Source of the DNA: JAUIIK01 sp041390865
Lineage (GTDB): Bacteria > Chloroflexota > Chloroflexia > Thermomicrobiales > CFX8
Length of the DNA: 64,000 bases
Direction of reading: 5' to 3'
Assembly: GCA_041390865.1 (NCBI GenBank)
Contig: JAWKPC010000011.1
Span: 1-64,000 of the forward strand
The notes under the pieces are model-generated. The model had not been told where the DNA came from and ran no database searches. It worked only from the letters and a program-made list of their open reading frames with translations. A program made the translations under genes and the position numbers. Positions 1-9,855 of this stretch are shown one piece after another. Within the stretch, counting starts at the first letter, position 1, and each line of letters starts with the position of its first letter.

Positions 1-223
1 CCGCTGGCGCGTCTCCGTACCAGCACCGCCGCTTTCCGGAAACACGATGGTGTCGCAAGCGAGACGCGCCGGCGGCACGTCTCTACCGGAGTGGCAGCGG
101 TCCACTGCCGCCGATGAACGCTTGACTTGATGCATGAAGGACGTAACTCATCACGCCCCTACACCATCAGACGATGGCGCCGGTGTCGCCCGTGCATATA
201 GTCGGACTGCGGCGCATGAACGA

Positions 224-255
224 GACAGGCGGCGCCCGATTGAGCGCCGCCTGTC
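224..255 (-). terminator. Rho-independent terminator of the phospholipase/PKD gene
   Basis: A 12-bp perfect stem (224-235 pairing with 244-255, GACAGGCGGCGC on the left arm) with an 8-nt loop lies just downstream of the leftward gene that stops at 263. The first 220 bases of the window hold no open frame I can assign. Confidence 0.6.
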
Positions 256-262
256 GTCTCGA

Positions 263-3200
263 TTACCTGTTCGCTGACCTGGATACTCCCCCGGGTATCA
301 CCCCGGCTGTCTCGTTCGTATTGCACTGGCCCGGCTTCAGCGGAATGCGCATCTGTGAGGTCCAGAGACTCCGGCAGTAGTGCAGCGGACCATCATCCGG
401 CACGATGTGCGGGCGATACCCGGTCTGGCACTGGCCATTTGCCTTCCAGATTGGCCGGCCGGTGTAGGCATTGATGCAGAGCGTCGTCGAATTGGTCAGC
501 GGCAGCACGACGATCGTCGAGCTGGCCGGGCAGGTTGCATCGGGTCCATTCGTCGCCGACGGGGTGATCCCGCCCGTCTGGCTGCTGTAGCACATCGACA
601 GCGTCTGCTTGATCTCGACGCTCCCGACCGTGACGCCGAGATCATCATCGCTGACCTGCACGCCGATCGTCGAAAACGCCGCTTCCGGATCGAGCGCGCA
701 GTTGGCGCTATTCTCTGACTGCGGTCCGACCTCGTAGGTGCCGTCGTCATCGCAATCGAAAGCGTAGGTCAGTGGATCACCGGCTGCTCCCGGGTCGGTC
801 GCGTTCACCGTGATCGTCGCCAGCTGCCCCTGTGGAACGGGCGAGTTGGTCGGAATGCCGGTGATCGTCGGCGCGACATTGTTGACCGTCTGATCGACAT
901 TGTTTGTGTTCGGGTCGCCGTCATTGTCGGTCACCGTGACCTTGACGTTGTAGACGTCGCTAGCGGTGTTTGCGGGATTGTCGTCGGCGAACGTATGCGT
1001 GGCGGTACAGGTGGTCTCGACGACGACGCCCGGCTGTGGATCGGTACCGTCGCCGTAGTCGAGCATACAGGTATGCGGGTTGGGATCGCCCGGGTGGGAG
1101 AACGTCGCCGTCACGGTGATTTCCTCGCCCTCATCCGACGGCGATGCCACAACGACCGGGACATCTACCTCGGGGTAGGTATCGAGCACGAAGGTGAAGG
1201 TCTGGATCGACTCCGGAGCCAGGCTGTCATCCTCGGCAAAGGTGTGGCAGGGATCCTCCGACCGGAAGTCGATGTGCCAGACGCCGTCCAGGGCGTCCGC
1301 CGGAAGCGAGAACGTGCCACCGTTCGTCCCGGACAGCCACTCGCCGGGCGTCTGCCCGTCCGGATAGTAGCGGTACTGGGTGTTGAGCTTGCTGTTGGTG
1401 AAGACCAGGTCCGCTGCCGACAGGGTGAACGTGTGGTGCTGGGCGATGTAGGTCGTGCCCCCATCGACGGTTACCTCGCCGGTCACATTCAAGCTGCTGA
1501 CCGGCGCGGCCGGGTCGCTCGGGTCGCTCGACGGCAAATCACCCAGGTCGGGGAACTGCTCCGAGCCGTTCTCCCAGTCGACGTGCAACCCCGGAACGCG
1601 GGCCGCAGCAGGCAGGATTCCCAGATCGGGAACTGACCAGTTCCTCCGTTGAGCGATGCCGGCCGTTCGGTCGGATCGAGACCGGGAACGCGCCGCAGGC
1701 CGAGACCCTGATCGCAGAAGATCGGCAGACCGTCCGTCCGCCAGGAGTGGTCCGAGTCGATCGACTTCAGCCAGGGCGAGCCTGTAAGGGGCTGGATCAT
1801 GATATTCGTCGCAAAGCCGTTGGCATCGACGGCGGGATAGGTCGCCACCAGGTTCGAACCGGGGATCGTTCCGTCCGCCGCCAGGAGATCGCCGAGCACG
1901 CGGTTCAGTTCGGCGCCGCTGAGCAGCAGCAGTTTCGCGGTCGTCACGACATTCCGGTAGGCCGCGAACTCAACCGGGGAGAACTCCGCGTCATCCGTCA
2001 GCCGGGAGCTTGCGCCGATGCCGGGAATCGTGACCGGAACGTGATGGTCTCCGGTGAGACCCAGAATTGCGTCGAGCTGCTCATGGTCATCCGGCTGGAA
2101 CAGATCGAGGGTCACGCTTCCGACGTCAGGCAGGGTCAGCGTCGTCGAGGTGACGTTGAGCCAGTGGGTCGGGCTGGTCAGGAAGCTTTTGAGCTGATCG
2201 ACGTCAATGCCGTACGCCTCTTCAATCAGGTCCTTCAGCATCTCCGTCGCGAATTCCTTGATTTCGGCCAGGACCTCTTCGATCGGATTGAATGGCACGC
2301 CGAGGGCGGCGAGGTCGGCCGAGAACTCTTGAAGCAGCTCGCGCAGGCCGCCGACGAAGTCCGGCGCTCCGAGCATCGAGAGCAGGTAGGTGTTGATGAA
2401 CGGATCGGCTTCATGAAGGATGACGTCGAGCTGGCCGACCCCGTTTTCGCAGTTGATCCGGTTCTGGCTGGATTCCGCGCCTTCGAACTGACACTCGTCG
2501 TTCTGGGTGTTGCGGTAGGCCTGCGGGTCGAACAACGCGCGCGTCGACGCGAGGCCAAGCTCGCTCCAGTGCTGGAGTCCGGTATCGATATCCTGGATCC
2601 AGGCGTTCAGGTAAGCGTCGTAGACCTCGTCGGCAAGCGCCGCCAGCGCCCCGGTCACCAGATTCGCGAACGCCTCCGCCGAATCGACGACGACGTCGAA
2701 TCCGAGTTCGAGGAGTCCAAGCGGACAGGCGACAAGATCGTGCAAGATGTCTGTCGCACCGTCGAAGTTACAGTCATCCGCCAGATCGTCGAAGCTCTCC
2801 TTGGTGTCGTTGTAAGCGTCGAGCGCGTCCTGCAAGGGCTGGGGATCGTTCGAGACCTCGGCAGCGAGGGTGTTCCGCAAGCCCAGGAAGAATCCGATGA
2901 TCGGCCCGCGGTCGCTCGAAGGCGTCGCGGCGTTCGGATCGATGAGCGTGCGGTAGATGAAGCGATGGGGAGCGTCGAACGACACGCCCGGCGTGCTGTC
3001 GTCGCTCACGTCTCCGGATGGAGCCGGGCCGCGATCCGGATTGCCGTCGAACCCGGGCGTCGCATCGCCGATGTATCCCTCGAGGATAATGTGGCGAATG
3101 GCGATCTCCGCCTTGTCGACGTCGGTCAGCACCTCGCTGACGGCCGGAAAGACGCCGGTCGCGAACTGGTTCACCAGCGTGTGCGCCCACATATCGCCGG

Positions 3201-3618
3201 CGGCATGGGTCAGGTAGCCATAGGTAAACGCCAGGATCTGCTGCTTTTCGGCAGCCGTGTAATACGAATCGCTCTGAGCTTTCCAGGCTTCCGTGTAGAT
3301 GTAGCTAAGCCATTGCCCGGTGTTCTCGGGGTGGATGATCGACTGGCCATAGGTGAGATCGGGAAACCCGTCCGGACCGACGACCCCGGCGTTGTAGTAC
3401 GACCGGTAATTCTGAAGCGCGGTGACGACTCTGGAATCCACGGCGTAGTCGCGGCCTTCGATCGTGACCTTGCCATCGGAGGTCACATCCAGCCACGCCT
3501 GATCGCCCGTGAAGTTGTGGGTATACGGCTTGAACGCGAGCGCAGGCATAGCCTGCAACAGTGGGAGCAAAACAATGAGCACCGTGAACGGTACGACAAA
3601 CTTACGCTGTTTCAACAT
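263..3618 (-). pseudogene. Secreted zinc-dependent phospholipase C-like protein with C-terminal PKD domain (frameshifted)
   Basis: The start ATG at 3618 is preceded by an AGGAG ribosome site. It opens a signal peptide (MLKQRKFVVPFTVLIVLLPL...ALA) and then an all-helical region with HNFTGDQAW and YGYLTHAAGDMWAHTLVNQF, the histidine/aspartate pattern of zinc-dependent phospholipase C/S1-P1-like enzymes. The C-terminal part, in another frame, contains a PKD (Ig-like) domain with DYGDGT and HTF motifs. The first frame runs to 1489 and the second from about 1588 to 263, and they overlap. A shift between about 1590 and 1660 restores a continuous protein of about 1,110 residues. I infer an exported lipase or metal-dependent hydrolase with a PKD adhesion module. 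It is unclear whether the shift is a sequencing error or a real lesion. The substrate is unknown. Confidence 0.7.
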
Positions 3619-3894
3619 GCCATCTCTCCTTTGAGAAGCACTACCCCTATTCCCCCTGGTCTGCGTCGAGATTCTTTCGGTCATCCCTTCACGAGACAGG
3701 CGCCCGGCATGCACTTCCGAGCATTCCCGCATTGAAGTGCCGGGCTGTCACGCAGCCCTGAACGAGAATGCAGCAGTATGGGCCATGAATCACCTGGTAG
3801 TTCTGGGAGTTTTCTCGGACGCTACCCGTCCTGGAAAACCGTCGCTGAGGAGTATTGTCGCTTGCGAAATCCGGATCTGCGCGTATCTGCCAGG

Positions 3895-4746
3895 TTACCG
3901 GGACTGGCTCCCTACCTCTTGGTACGGCAGCCACGGCTGCCAGGTGAAGCGGCTGCGGTAGCGGTCGAGGAGGCGGACGACCGGGCGGCCGAGAACGAGC
4001 ACGAGAGCGACGTTGGCGGCGGCCCGGAAGCTGTCGTAGACCAGCGAGGTGGTCAGATAGTAGCGAGCATAAGTGGCGACGGTGTCGGGGAAGCTCATGC
4101 CCGGCGTCCAGTAGAGCCCGGCCTGCTCCTGCAAGCCCGGCGCGGCATAGGGCCACTCCATCAGGTTCAGGATCGCGCCGTAGAGGAAGCCCCAGACAGC
4201 GCCGAAGACGGCCAGGACAATCAGCTCCGTCCAGCCGCCCGAGTCACCCCGGCGCGGCAGCCAGCCGGCGGTCATCCCGAGCCAGCCAGCCCCGAGCATC
4301 TGGTAGGGCAGCCACGGGCCGAGCCCGCCGGTAATCAACGCCGAGACCATCAACGTCATCGCGCCCATCAGGAAGCCGAAACGCGCCCCGTAGCAGTAGC
4401 CGACGAGGATAATCAGCAGGAAGATCGGCGACGCGCCGAGCAGCGTCGGCATCAGCCGCAGGCTGGCGTCGACAGCCACCAGCGCGCCGAGCAGCGCCAG
4501 ATGCCGCGTCGTGCCGCCCTGCGCGTCGTCGACGCTCTCCTGAAGCTGGAGGAGAATCAGCAGCAACGCGAGCACGCCAATCGCGGTAAACAGCAATGGC
4601 ACCTCGATCCCGCCACGCGCGGGACGGCCCCCGACTCCAGCAATGGCTGGGAGCAGAAACGGATAGAGAAAGCTCGCGATGCCGACAAGGCTGGCAATCG
4701 CCAGAACGGCCATACTTCGGAGGTTGCCGGACCGGGAAGAAATCAA
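3895..4746 (-). CDS. ECF transporter S-component-like integral membrane protein
   Basis: This is a 283-residue polytopic membrane protein with about six hydrophobic segments. They include a cluster around SPIFLLIILVGYCYGARFGF and LITGGLGPWLPYQMLGAGWL, resembling substrate-binding (S) components of energy-coupling-factor vitamin importers, in particular the cobalamin-type group. Such proteins bind a vitamin in the membrane and work with a shared EcfT/EcfA module, which is not in this window. The start is uncertain: a TTG at 4746 or an internal ATG at 4713. No riboswitch was recognised in the 110-base divergent region before the rightward BON gene. Vitamin specificity cannot be judged from sequence. 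A generic membrane protein of other function is the alternative. Confidence 0.6.
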   Translation of the reverse strand: MISSRSGNLRSMAVLAIASLVGIASFLYPFLLPAIAGVGGRPARGGIEVPLLFTAIGVLALLLILLQLQESVDDAQGGTTRHLALLGALVAVDASLRLMPTLLGASPIFLLIILVGYCYGARFGFLMGAMTLMVSALITGGLGPWLPYQMLGAGWLGMTAGWLPRRGDSGGWTELIVLAVFGAVWGFLYGAILNLMEWPYAAPGLQEQAGLYWTPGMSFPDTVATYARYYLTTSLVYDSFRAAANVALVLVLGRPVVRLLDRYRSRFTWQPWLPYQEVGSQSR

Positions 4747-4855
4747 CGATCATACCTGCCGTGACAAGCGGGAAAATCCAGGTCGGTAGCGTACCATTCA
4801 GGCGAGAGATGTGTGGAAAGGGCCATGCGTGAAGATCCGGGGGGAAGGCTGAAAA

Positions 4856-5957
4856 ATGGAACAGCGAACTGACGAGCAGATCCGATCCGACATTGTCGAG
4901 CACCTGCGCAGCGCGGGGCTCGCCCTGACCGTCACCGTCGAAGACGGCGTCCTGCGTCTTGAAGGGGGTCGTGACCTCCGAGGAAGAACGGGAAGCGGCC
5001 CTCGATCTCGCGAGCTGGGTCCAGGGCGTCGACGAGATCACCGACGACATGGAGCTGCGCGAGTTCGATATCGATTCTCCAAATGCGCTGTTCCAGTCCA
5101 TCTCCTCGATCGAAGAGGAAGAAGGCGTCACCGACGATCCGATGATCGCCGCCTCCGAGGGACTGGCCTACTTCCCGCCGACCGATCCGCCGGTCCGTAT
5201 GAGCGACGACTCGGACGACCTCGAAGTCGCCTCCGGCTTCATGTCGACAGCGCTCGACGACGACGAAGCCGAGGAAGATGATGTCGAGATGGAAGTGGTC
5301 GGCAGCGAGGAATTGGTCGAGCGCGTGCGCCGGAATCTCCAGCAGGACGCGCGTACCAGCCAGCTGAACCTCTATGTCTCCGCCCTGTACGGCACCGTCG
5401 TATTGTCCGGCTACGTTCAGGACAATCTCGATAGCGAGATGGCGATCGCCGTCACCAGCGAGACGCCCGGTGTGGACGAGATCATCGACCGGACCGTCCT
5501 CGGCACCGCCCCCGATGTCCCGGCCCAGGAACGCCCGGCCCACCGGCGAGCGCAGATGGCCCACGTTATCTCGCCGAACTCATCCTGGCGGGCAACCGTT
5601 ATCGCCAATCGATTCCGGCTAGAGCAAAAGCGCGGCGAGCTGCGGGACCGGCTCCAGCATCTGGAACGGGATCTCCGGGCTTACGGCGAAGATCAGGAGC
5701 AAGAGGGCGGCGGTTCCAGCCACGAGGCCGACGTTGCATCGGACCTGACAGCAGCCGGCGAGCTGAGCGCCGAGATCAATTTCGCGCGTGATGAGATCAA
5801 CCGGATCGAAGATGCCCTCGACCGGATGGAGAAGGGCACCTACGGTATTTGCGTCGACACCGGCCAGCTGATCGAAGCCGCCCGTCTCAAAGCCAACCCG
5901 ATGGCAATCCGCACGGTCGAAGCCCAGCGACGCTACGAGCAGCAGAATCCCCGCTAG
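4856..5957 (+). pseudogene. Tandem BON-domain protein with C-terminal DksA/TraR-like domain (frameshifted)
   Basis: The gene starts at ATG 4856 after a GGGGGAAGG ribosome site. Residues 1-36 form the start of a BON domain (SDIVEHLRSAG...VEDGVLRLEG). At a run of five G (4964-4968) the frame changes; with four G the protein reads straight on as LEGVVTSEEEREAALDLASW. A second BON domain follows (LVERVRRNLQQDA...LYGTVVLSGYVQDNLD). After a linker comes a coiled region and a DksA/TraR-type tail (MEKGTYGICVDTGQLIEAARLKANP). Three of the four zinc-finger cysteines expected in DksA/TraR tails are missing. BON domains usually bind membranes or phospholipids and DksA-like tails bind RNA polymerase, so the combined role is unknown. 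The homopolymer position makes a sequencing error likely. Confidence 0.7.
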
Positions 5958-6007
5958 CGCCGCTTCGGCGGGTTCGGCCCGGCCCGTCAGATCAACAGGA
6001 AGAGAAG

Positions 6008-6050
6008 AAACCCCGCCAGGTCCGGCTCCATAAGCCGTCCGGCGGGGTTT
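6008..6050. terminator. Bidirectional intrinsic terminator between convergent genes
   Basis: A strong hairpin has AAACCCCGCC (6008-6017) pairing with GGCGGGGTTT (6041-6050) and an inner pairing of CCGGCT with AGCCG. It lies between the convergent BON-DksA and Usp genes and can serve both strands because A and T tracts flank it. Confidence 0.8.
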
Positions 6051-6107
6051 CTGCCATAGCGATCAATTCCAGCTCAACGAGGACGACACTGCCGCCGGAC
6101 AATCCGG

Positions 6108-7031
6108 CTACTCCGCCTCGCCATCCTCGACATCATGAGGACCAACCATCATGACCGGCACCGTCGCGTGGTGGAGAACCTGCTCCGCAACGGACCCGAG
6201 CAGGAAGCGGCGGAAACCGGTCCGCCCATGCGAGGCGATCGCGATCAGGTCGGCGTTGAAATCTTTGGCCGCCTCGAGAATGGCCGTGCTGGTCGCGCCA
6301 TCGCGGACTTCCCAGCTGACGCTTCCCTGGTGCTCCTTCAGTTCCTCGCTCTTCCGGACCAGGTACTCCTCAGACTCCGTCCGCATCGCCTGCATGTAGG
6401 TGTCGACCGTCTCGTAGCTGGCGGCGCCGTACATCGTCGATGGGTAGGCGACAACCTCGGGCACCCGCACCAGATGGATCTCGACGTCCTTGCGCGTGAC
6501 GAGCTCGTAGACGGCGTGCAGGGCATGCTCGGCGAAGGCCGACCCGTCCAGCGGCACCAGCACGCGCCGGATCTGCTTTGGAATCTGGATGTCGGAGCCC
6601 TCTTCGGACGCCCGGACAACGATGACCGGCGCGGAGCTAACCTGAACGACCCGGGCAGTGACACTGCCGAGCAGGAGCTGCCGGAACCCGCTCCGGCCAT
6701 GGCTGCTCATGACGACGAGGCTATCGTCCAGATCATCGACATATTCGACCAGCCGTCGCGCCGGCTGGCCGCGCAGGACGATCGTCGAGACCTCGACACC
6801 TTCGATATCGCCCGCCAGCCGGTTCAGATACTGCTGGCTGGATTGTTCGAGCTCGATCAGGGCGTCGGCCTCGGACACGCCGTGAACGTAGGCCGTAAAC
6901 TCTGGAGACATCTCGAGAACGTGGACCAGCACCATGGGGATACCCCGCCTGCGTGCGAGGTCAGCCGCCAGCGGCAGCGCTGCCTCGGAAACATCGGAAT
7001 GGTCGAGGGGGACTACAATCCGGGAAAACAT
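6108..7031 (-). CDS. Tandem universal stress protein (UspA family)
   Basis: This 307-residue cytoplasmic protein contains two UspA domains in tandem. Domain 1 starts at FSRIVVPLDHSDVSEAALPLA and ends with VVMSSHGRSGFRQLLLGSV. Domain 2 starts at IRRVLVPLDGSAFAEHAL and ends with IAIASHGRTGFRRFLLGSV. The G-2x-G-9x-G(S) nucleotide-binding pattern is present in both copies, so both halves are expected to bind ATP or AMP. Tandem Usps are typical of stress survival functions; the partner is unknown. The gene is convergent with the BON-DksA gene, sharing a terminator, and stands alone. The intact frame and full length give high confidence in the family but not in a specific role. Confidence 0.9.
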   Translation of the reverse strand: MFSRIVVPLDHSDVSEAALPLAADLARRRGIPMVLVHVLEMSPEFTAYVHGVSEADALIELEQSSQQYLNRLAGDIEGVEVSTIVLRGQPARRLVEYVDDLDDSLVVMSSHGRSGFRQLLLGSVTARVVQVSSAPVIVVRASEEGSDIQIPKQIRRVLVPLDGSAFAEHALHAVYELVTRKDVEIHLVRVPEVVAYPSTMYGAASYETVDTYMQAMRTESEEYLVRKSEELKEHQGSVSWEVRDGATSTAILEAAKDFNADLIAIASHGRTGFRRFLLGSVAEQVLHHATVPVMMVGPHDVEDGEAE

Positions 7032-7135
7032 CTGTTCATCCTTAACCGAAAATCGTCGATGCGGACCACTTCAACAAGTATAGATTTTCACAATACCGAT
7101 TCGCGATACGCTTCCCAAAAGAACCGTGAACGAGC

Positions 7136-7405
7136 GTGCAGGACATGAATAGCACAGATAGACGAGACCACGACAACGGAGACGAAGAGCGGCACGAACG
7201 CATCATCGACGTCTCCGGCACCGAACCGATGGTCGTGGAGGACGAAGATACGGGCTATCCATACCTCTCCCAGGGCACCGAACGGGTTCGCGTCTTCGTC
7301 GCCGGCGGAGGCGCGAGAACCTGCGCCATCCCGGCCATTCTCATCCTGCTGCTCATCTGCTGCAGCTGCATCGCCTTCTGGAGCCTGACCGACAACCTCT
7401 TCTAG
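7136..7405 (+). CDS. Small C-terminally anchored membrane protein, function unknown
   Basis: This is an 89-residue frame starting at GTG 7136, with an ATG alternative at 7145. The N-terminal half is charged and hydrophilic (DRRDHDNGDEERHERII). A single strongly hydrophobic segment follows near the C-terminus (CAIPAILILLLICCSCIAFW), containing four cysteines in all. This suggests a tail-anchored or type II membrane protein. No family was recognised. It is divergent from the Usp gene. The ribosome site is weak, so the call rests on the protein's character alone. Confidence 0.5.
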   Translation: MQDMNSTDRRDHDNGDEERHERIIDVSGTEPMVVEDEDTGYPYLSQGTERVRVFVAGGGARTCAIPAILILLLICCSCIAFWSLTDNLF

Positions 7406-7456
7406 AGACAATTCGAACGCATTCAACCTGCCAGGAAGCAATCATTTCGACGGATC

Positions 7457-7599
7457 GTAGGGGCGGGCTCATCCACTTGTTCACCAAACTGGAAGTGAGG
7501 TGCTTTGGTTGCCCGCCAAGACGCCTCCGGACGTCATGCTGAGCCACGCGACTCGGTAGCCTTACCCGGCGTTTGGTGAAATAAACGGGATGAGCCTAC
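7457..7599. repeat. MITE-like element with imperfect terminal inverted repeats
   Basis: The left end at 7457-7489 (GTAGG...GCTCATCC...TTCACCAAAC) and the reverse complement of the right end at 7571-7599 share GTAGG, GCTCATCC and TTCACCAAAC in the same order. The left copy carries a short insertion. The interior (about 80 bases) has no coding potential. It occupies most of the 270-base gap between the small membrane protein and the oxidoreductase gene. Confidence 0.5.
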
Positions 7600-7674
7600 C
7601 CGACGAGTCCGCACGAGCGGTTTCAATGCACCCCGAATCGGCCAGATGAGTGCACGTGCACGTCGTTCGCCATC

Positions 7675-9006
7675 TCACCGCCGGCCATCCAGCATCCGGC
7701 GATAGCGCATCGCGCCCTGAAAGATCGTGTGGCGCAACAGCTCCGGGGGCCAGCTCGGGTGCTCGTCCGGCAAGCGCTGGAGCTGGTCGAGGTCCTCATC
7801 GTGGTGGCCGAGAATCCGGCGGGCCAGCAGGTAGCCGAAATAGTGAGCCGGCATCACGCCGCCGCCGTTGTAGCCCGCCGAGAGGTAGACGTGGTCGTCC
7901 ACCTCGCCGACGACCGGCCAGAGATCCCGCGTTCGGGCGGTGATGCCGTGCCAGGCGTATTCGATCGGCGCGTCCTCCAACCACGGATAGCGGCGCAGCA
8001 GCTCCCGGTGGCCGGCCTGGATATCCCTCTCGCTCACCGTCCAGTCGACCGCCTCCATCGGGCGGTGTCCCAGTACGTGTCGAAAGAAGAAGCGCCGGTC
8101 GGGCGTCGCCCGGACGGTGTGGGTGTAGTACGTGCCATGCTCCATGCGCATCGACCACCGGCCAAGCCCGCTCCGTTCCCATTCCTCGTCGGTGAGGTGG
8201 CGGGTGACGATGACCCGCTGGTGCATGACGAGCAGCTGATCCTCAGCGACGCCGAGTTGGGGCGTGTAGGCATTCGTGGCCAGGACGACATTCCCGGCCA
8301 GCACCCGCCCATCGGGCGTTTTCAACAGCGGCCGGCCGCCGTTCTTCTCGATCGAGATCACCGGCGAGTGCTCGTAGAGGTCGACGCCGAGCTGGCGGTT
8401 GGCGTGGACAAGGCTCGTAACGAGCTTCCCGGGATGGAGCGAGCTTGCGGTGAAGGCCTCGGCGGCCTGATAGAAGCTGGAACCGATCTGTCGGGCGAGA
8501 TCATCGCCGGTCAGATCCGGATCCTCGATCGTGTCCATCGTCCGGTGCAGCCTCAGCGCCGGGACTTGCTCATCCAGATCGAACGGCAGTTCCTCACGCT
8601 CCGCGAAGGATCGGATCAGCTCGTAGCCCCGCTGGGTCGCGTCGTTCGACTCCTGTCCCCGGAGCTGGCGGCCAACCCCGCCGGTGTTGCGCGTGCTCGA
8701 TCCCGACCCGATCCTCTGCGATTCCAGCAGCGCCACCGAGATCGACGGGTCATGCTGCTTCAGGTAATAGGCTGTTGCCAGCCCGGTGAATCCTCCTCCG
8801 ACAACGGCGACATCGACATGCATCTCGCCGGAGAGGGTGGGGAACGGCGTCAGCTCCGGAATCGTCGCCATCCAGTAGCTCGGCGAACGCTGCGGCTCCT
8901 GGAGAATATCCCGCCGTCTTTTCCCGACCTTGCCTGCGAGAACGAACGGCAGCGCAACCGCCCCGGCGGCAGCGCCGGCGATCATCGCTTTGCGCTGGAT
9001 GCTCAT
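7675..9006 (-). CDS. Membrane-anchored FAD-dependent oxidoreductase (DAO family)
   Basis: From ATG 9006 (upstream in-frame starts at 9027 and 9039 are possible) the protein begins with a basic, hydrophobic leader (QRKAMIAGAAAGAVALPFVLAGK), a probable signal or anchor. The Rossmann FAD motif VAVVGGGFTGLATAYYL follows. The rest matches the glycine/D-amino-acid oxidase (DAO) superfamily, with SSTRNTGGVG for FAD and the C-terminal VYLSAGYNGGGVMPAHYFGYLLA region. It would oxidise an amine or amino acid with FAD. The substrate cannot be read from the sequence. It is a monocistronic leftward gene; the non-coding origin candidate lies immediately upstream. Confidence 0.85.
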   Translation of the reverse strand: MSIQRKAMIAGAAAGAVALPFVLAGKVGKRRRDILQEPQRSPSYWMATIPELTPFPTLSGEMHVDVAVVGGGFTGLATAYYLKQHDPSISVALLESQRIGSGSSTRNTGGVGRQLRGQESNDATQRGYELIRSFAEREELPFDLDEQVPALRLHRTMDTIEDPDLTGDDLARQIGSSFYQAAEAFTASSLHPGKLVTSLVHANRQLGVDLYEHSPVISIEKNGGRPLLKTPDGRVLAGNVVLATNAYTPQLGVAEDQLLVMHQRVIVTRHLTDEEWERSGLGRWSMRMEHGTYYTHTVRATPDRRFFFRHVLGHRPMEAVDWTVSERDIQAGHRELLRRYPWLEDAPIEYAWHGITARTRDLWPVVGEVDDHVYLSAGYNGGGVMPAHYFGYLLARRILGHHDEDLDQLQRLPDEHPSWPPELLRHTIFQGAMRYRRMLDGRR

Positions 9007-9129
9007 ATCGGTCGACCCGTCCCTCATTGGTGTCGGCAACAGAACACCAGCATAGCCCGTGGAGCGTCGACGCCAGCGGTCCGTGTTCTGTCAAACAGAT
9101 GACCGGGAGCGGATTCCAGGATCGATGTC

Positions 9130-9812
9130 TCGAGTTATCAACACCCTGTCCACACCAGGAAATCATGATGTTTTATGGGATAACCCGGCTCTTTCGCGGT
9201 TCGCAGCTTCCGCACCGCATCGTCGAATGCGTATCATGTCCGAGCGTCCATCATCCGTGGAGATCGACGGTCGGACAAACGAATGGCCGGAAGCCACGGC
9301 TCCATCGCGCGGCAGAAGCGCTTCATACTGGAACATCTTCACGTAAACCCATCCCCCCTGAAGAACCATGACATCATCCTCGAAGGAAGGGACGATGAAA
9401 TCCGGTGATCGGGTGCTTCCTGGTTTCTGTTTTTGATTTCTGAGGCTGAGTCTCCCGGGATGTGGGAACAGCTTGCTGATTGCTATCCTGTGGATGGTTT
9501 CCCGTTTTCCCATATGTATTTAAAGATTTGATAGAGAATATAGTAGGAAACAGTAGAAGCGGGGATAGTGGGGATAAGTCTGATTCGGGCCGTCATTCCG
9601 CGGATATCGCGGCTGACAACCAGTGGGAGAGGTTATGCACATCTCCACCGGCCGGTGTGGAAGCCTTGTTTGGCCTCCGGATTCATCCACGATCGGGACG
9701 TACGAACATGGATAACTGCTCCGGTTATCCAACGTCGGAAGGGTGTACGTACACATTGAATCGCCCGGTTTTCCACCATTTCCTCCACTTATCCGCAGAG
9801 TTATCCACATTC
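9130..9812. other. Candidate replication origin: DnaA-box cluster with AT-rich segment
   Basis: About 800 bases between divergent genes hold no convincing gene but many DnaA-box-like 9-mers. There are two perfect matches to TTATNCACA: TTATGCACA (9633-9641) and TTATCCACA (9801-9809). One-mismatch copies are TTATCAACA (9135-9143), TTATCCGCA (9789-9797) and TTATCCCCA on the minus strand (9569-9577). Partial copies with GTTATCC lie at 9176-9183, 9707-9715 and 9725-9733. A stretch unusually AT-rich for this DNA (about 9510-9548, containing TATGTATTTAAAGATTTGAT) could be the unwinding element. No dnaA, dnaN, parAB or rpmH gene is adjacent, so this may be a chromosome origin separated from dnaA, a secondary replicon origin, or another DnaA-binding locus. 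Confidence 0.5.
9743..9754. promoter_or_regulatory. Perfect 12-bp palindrome, possible operator
   Basis: GTGTACGTACAC is a perfect dyad inside the DnaA-box region. A related half (TACGTACACTAT) lies upstream of the drrAB-like genes near 15339-15350. This looks like a repressor-type site, but no regulator can be linked to it. Confidence 0.3.
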
Positions 9813-9855
9813 TGGTGTGGAAGGCTCGGGGATCGAGCTGTCAGTGCGAGCTGAA

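Noticed and set aside
1747..3735. Long rightward open frame of 662 codons
   Set aside because: It is antisense to the phospholipase-like gene, which has a signal peptide, family motifs and a ribosome site. The rightward product is arginine-, glycine- and aspartate-rich without motifs.
7088..7441. 117-codon leftward frame opposite the small membrane protein
   Set aside because: The rightward frame gives a clear hydrophilic-plus-helix protein. The leftward product is acidic and lacks any structure-like pattern.
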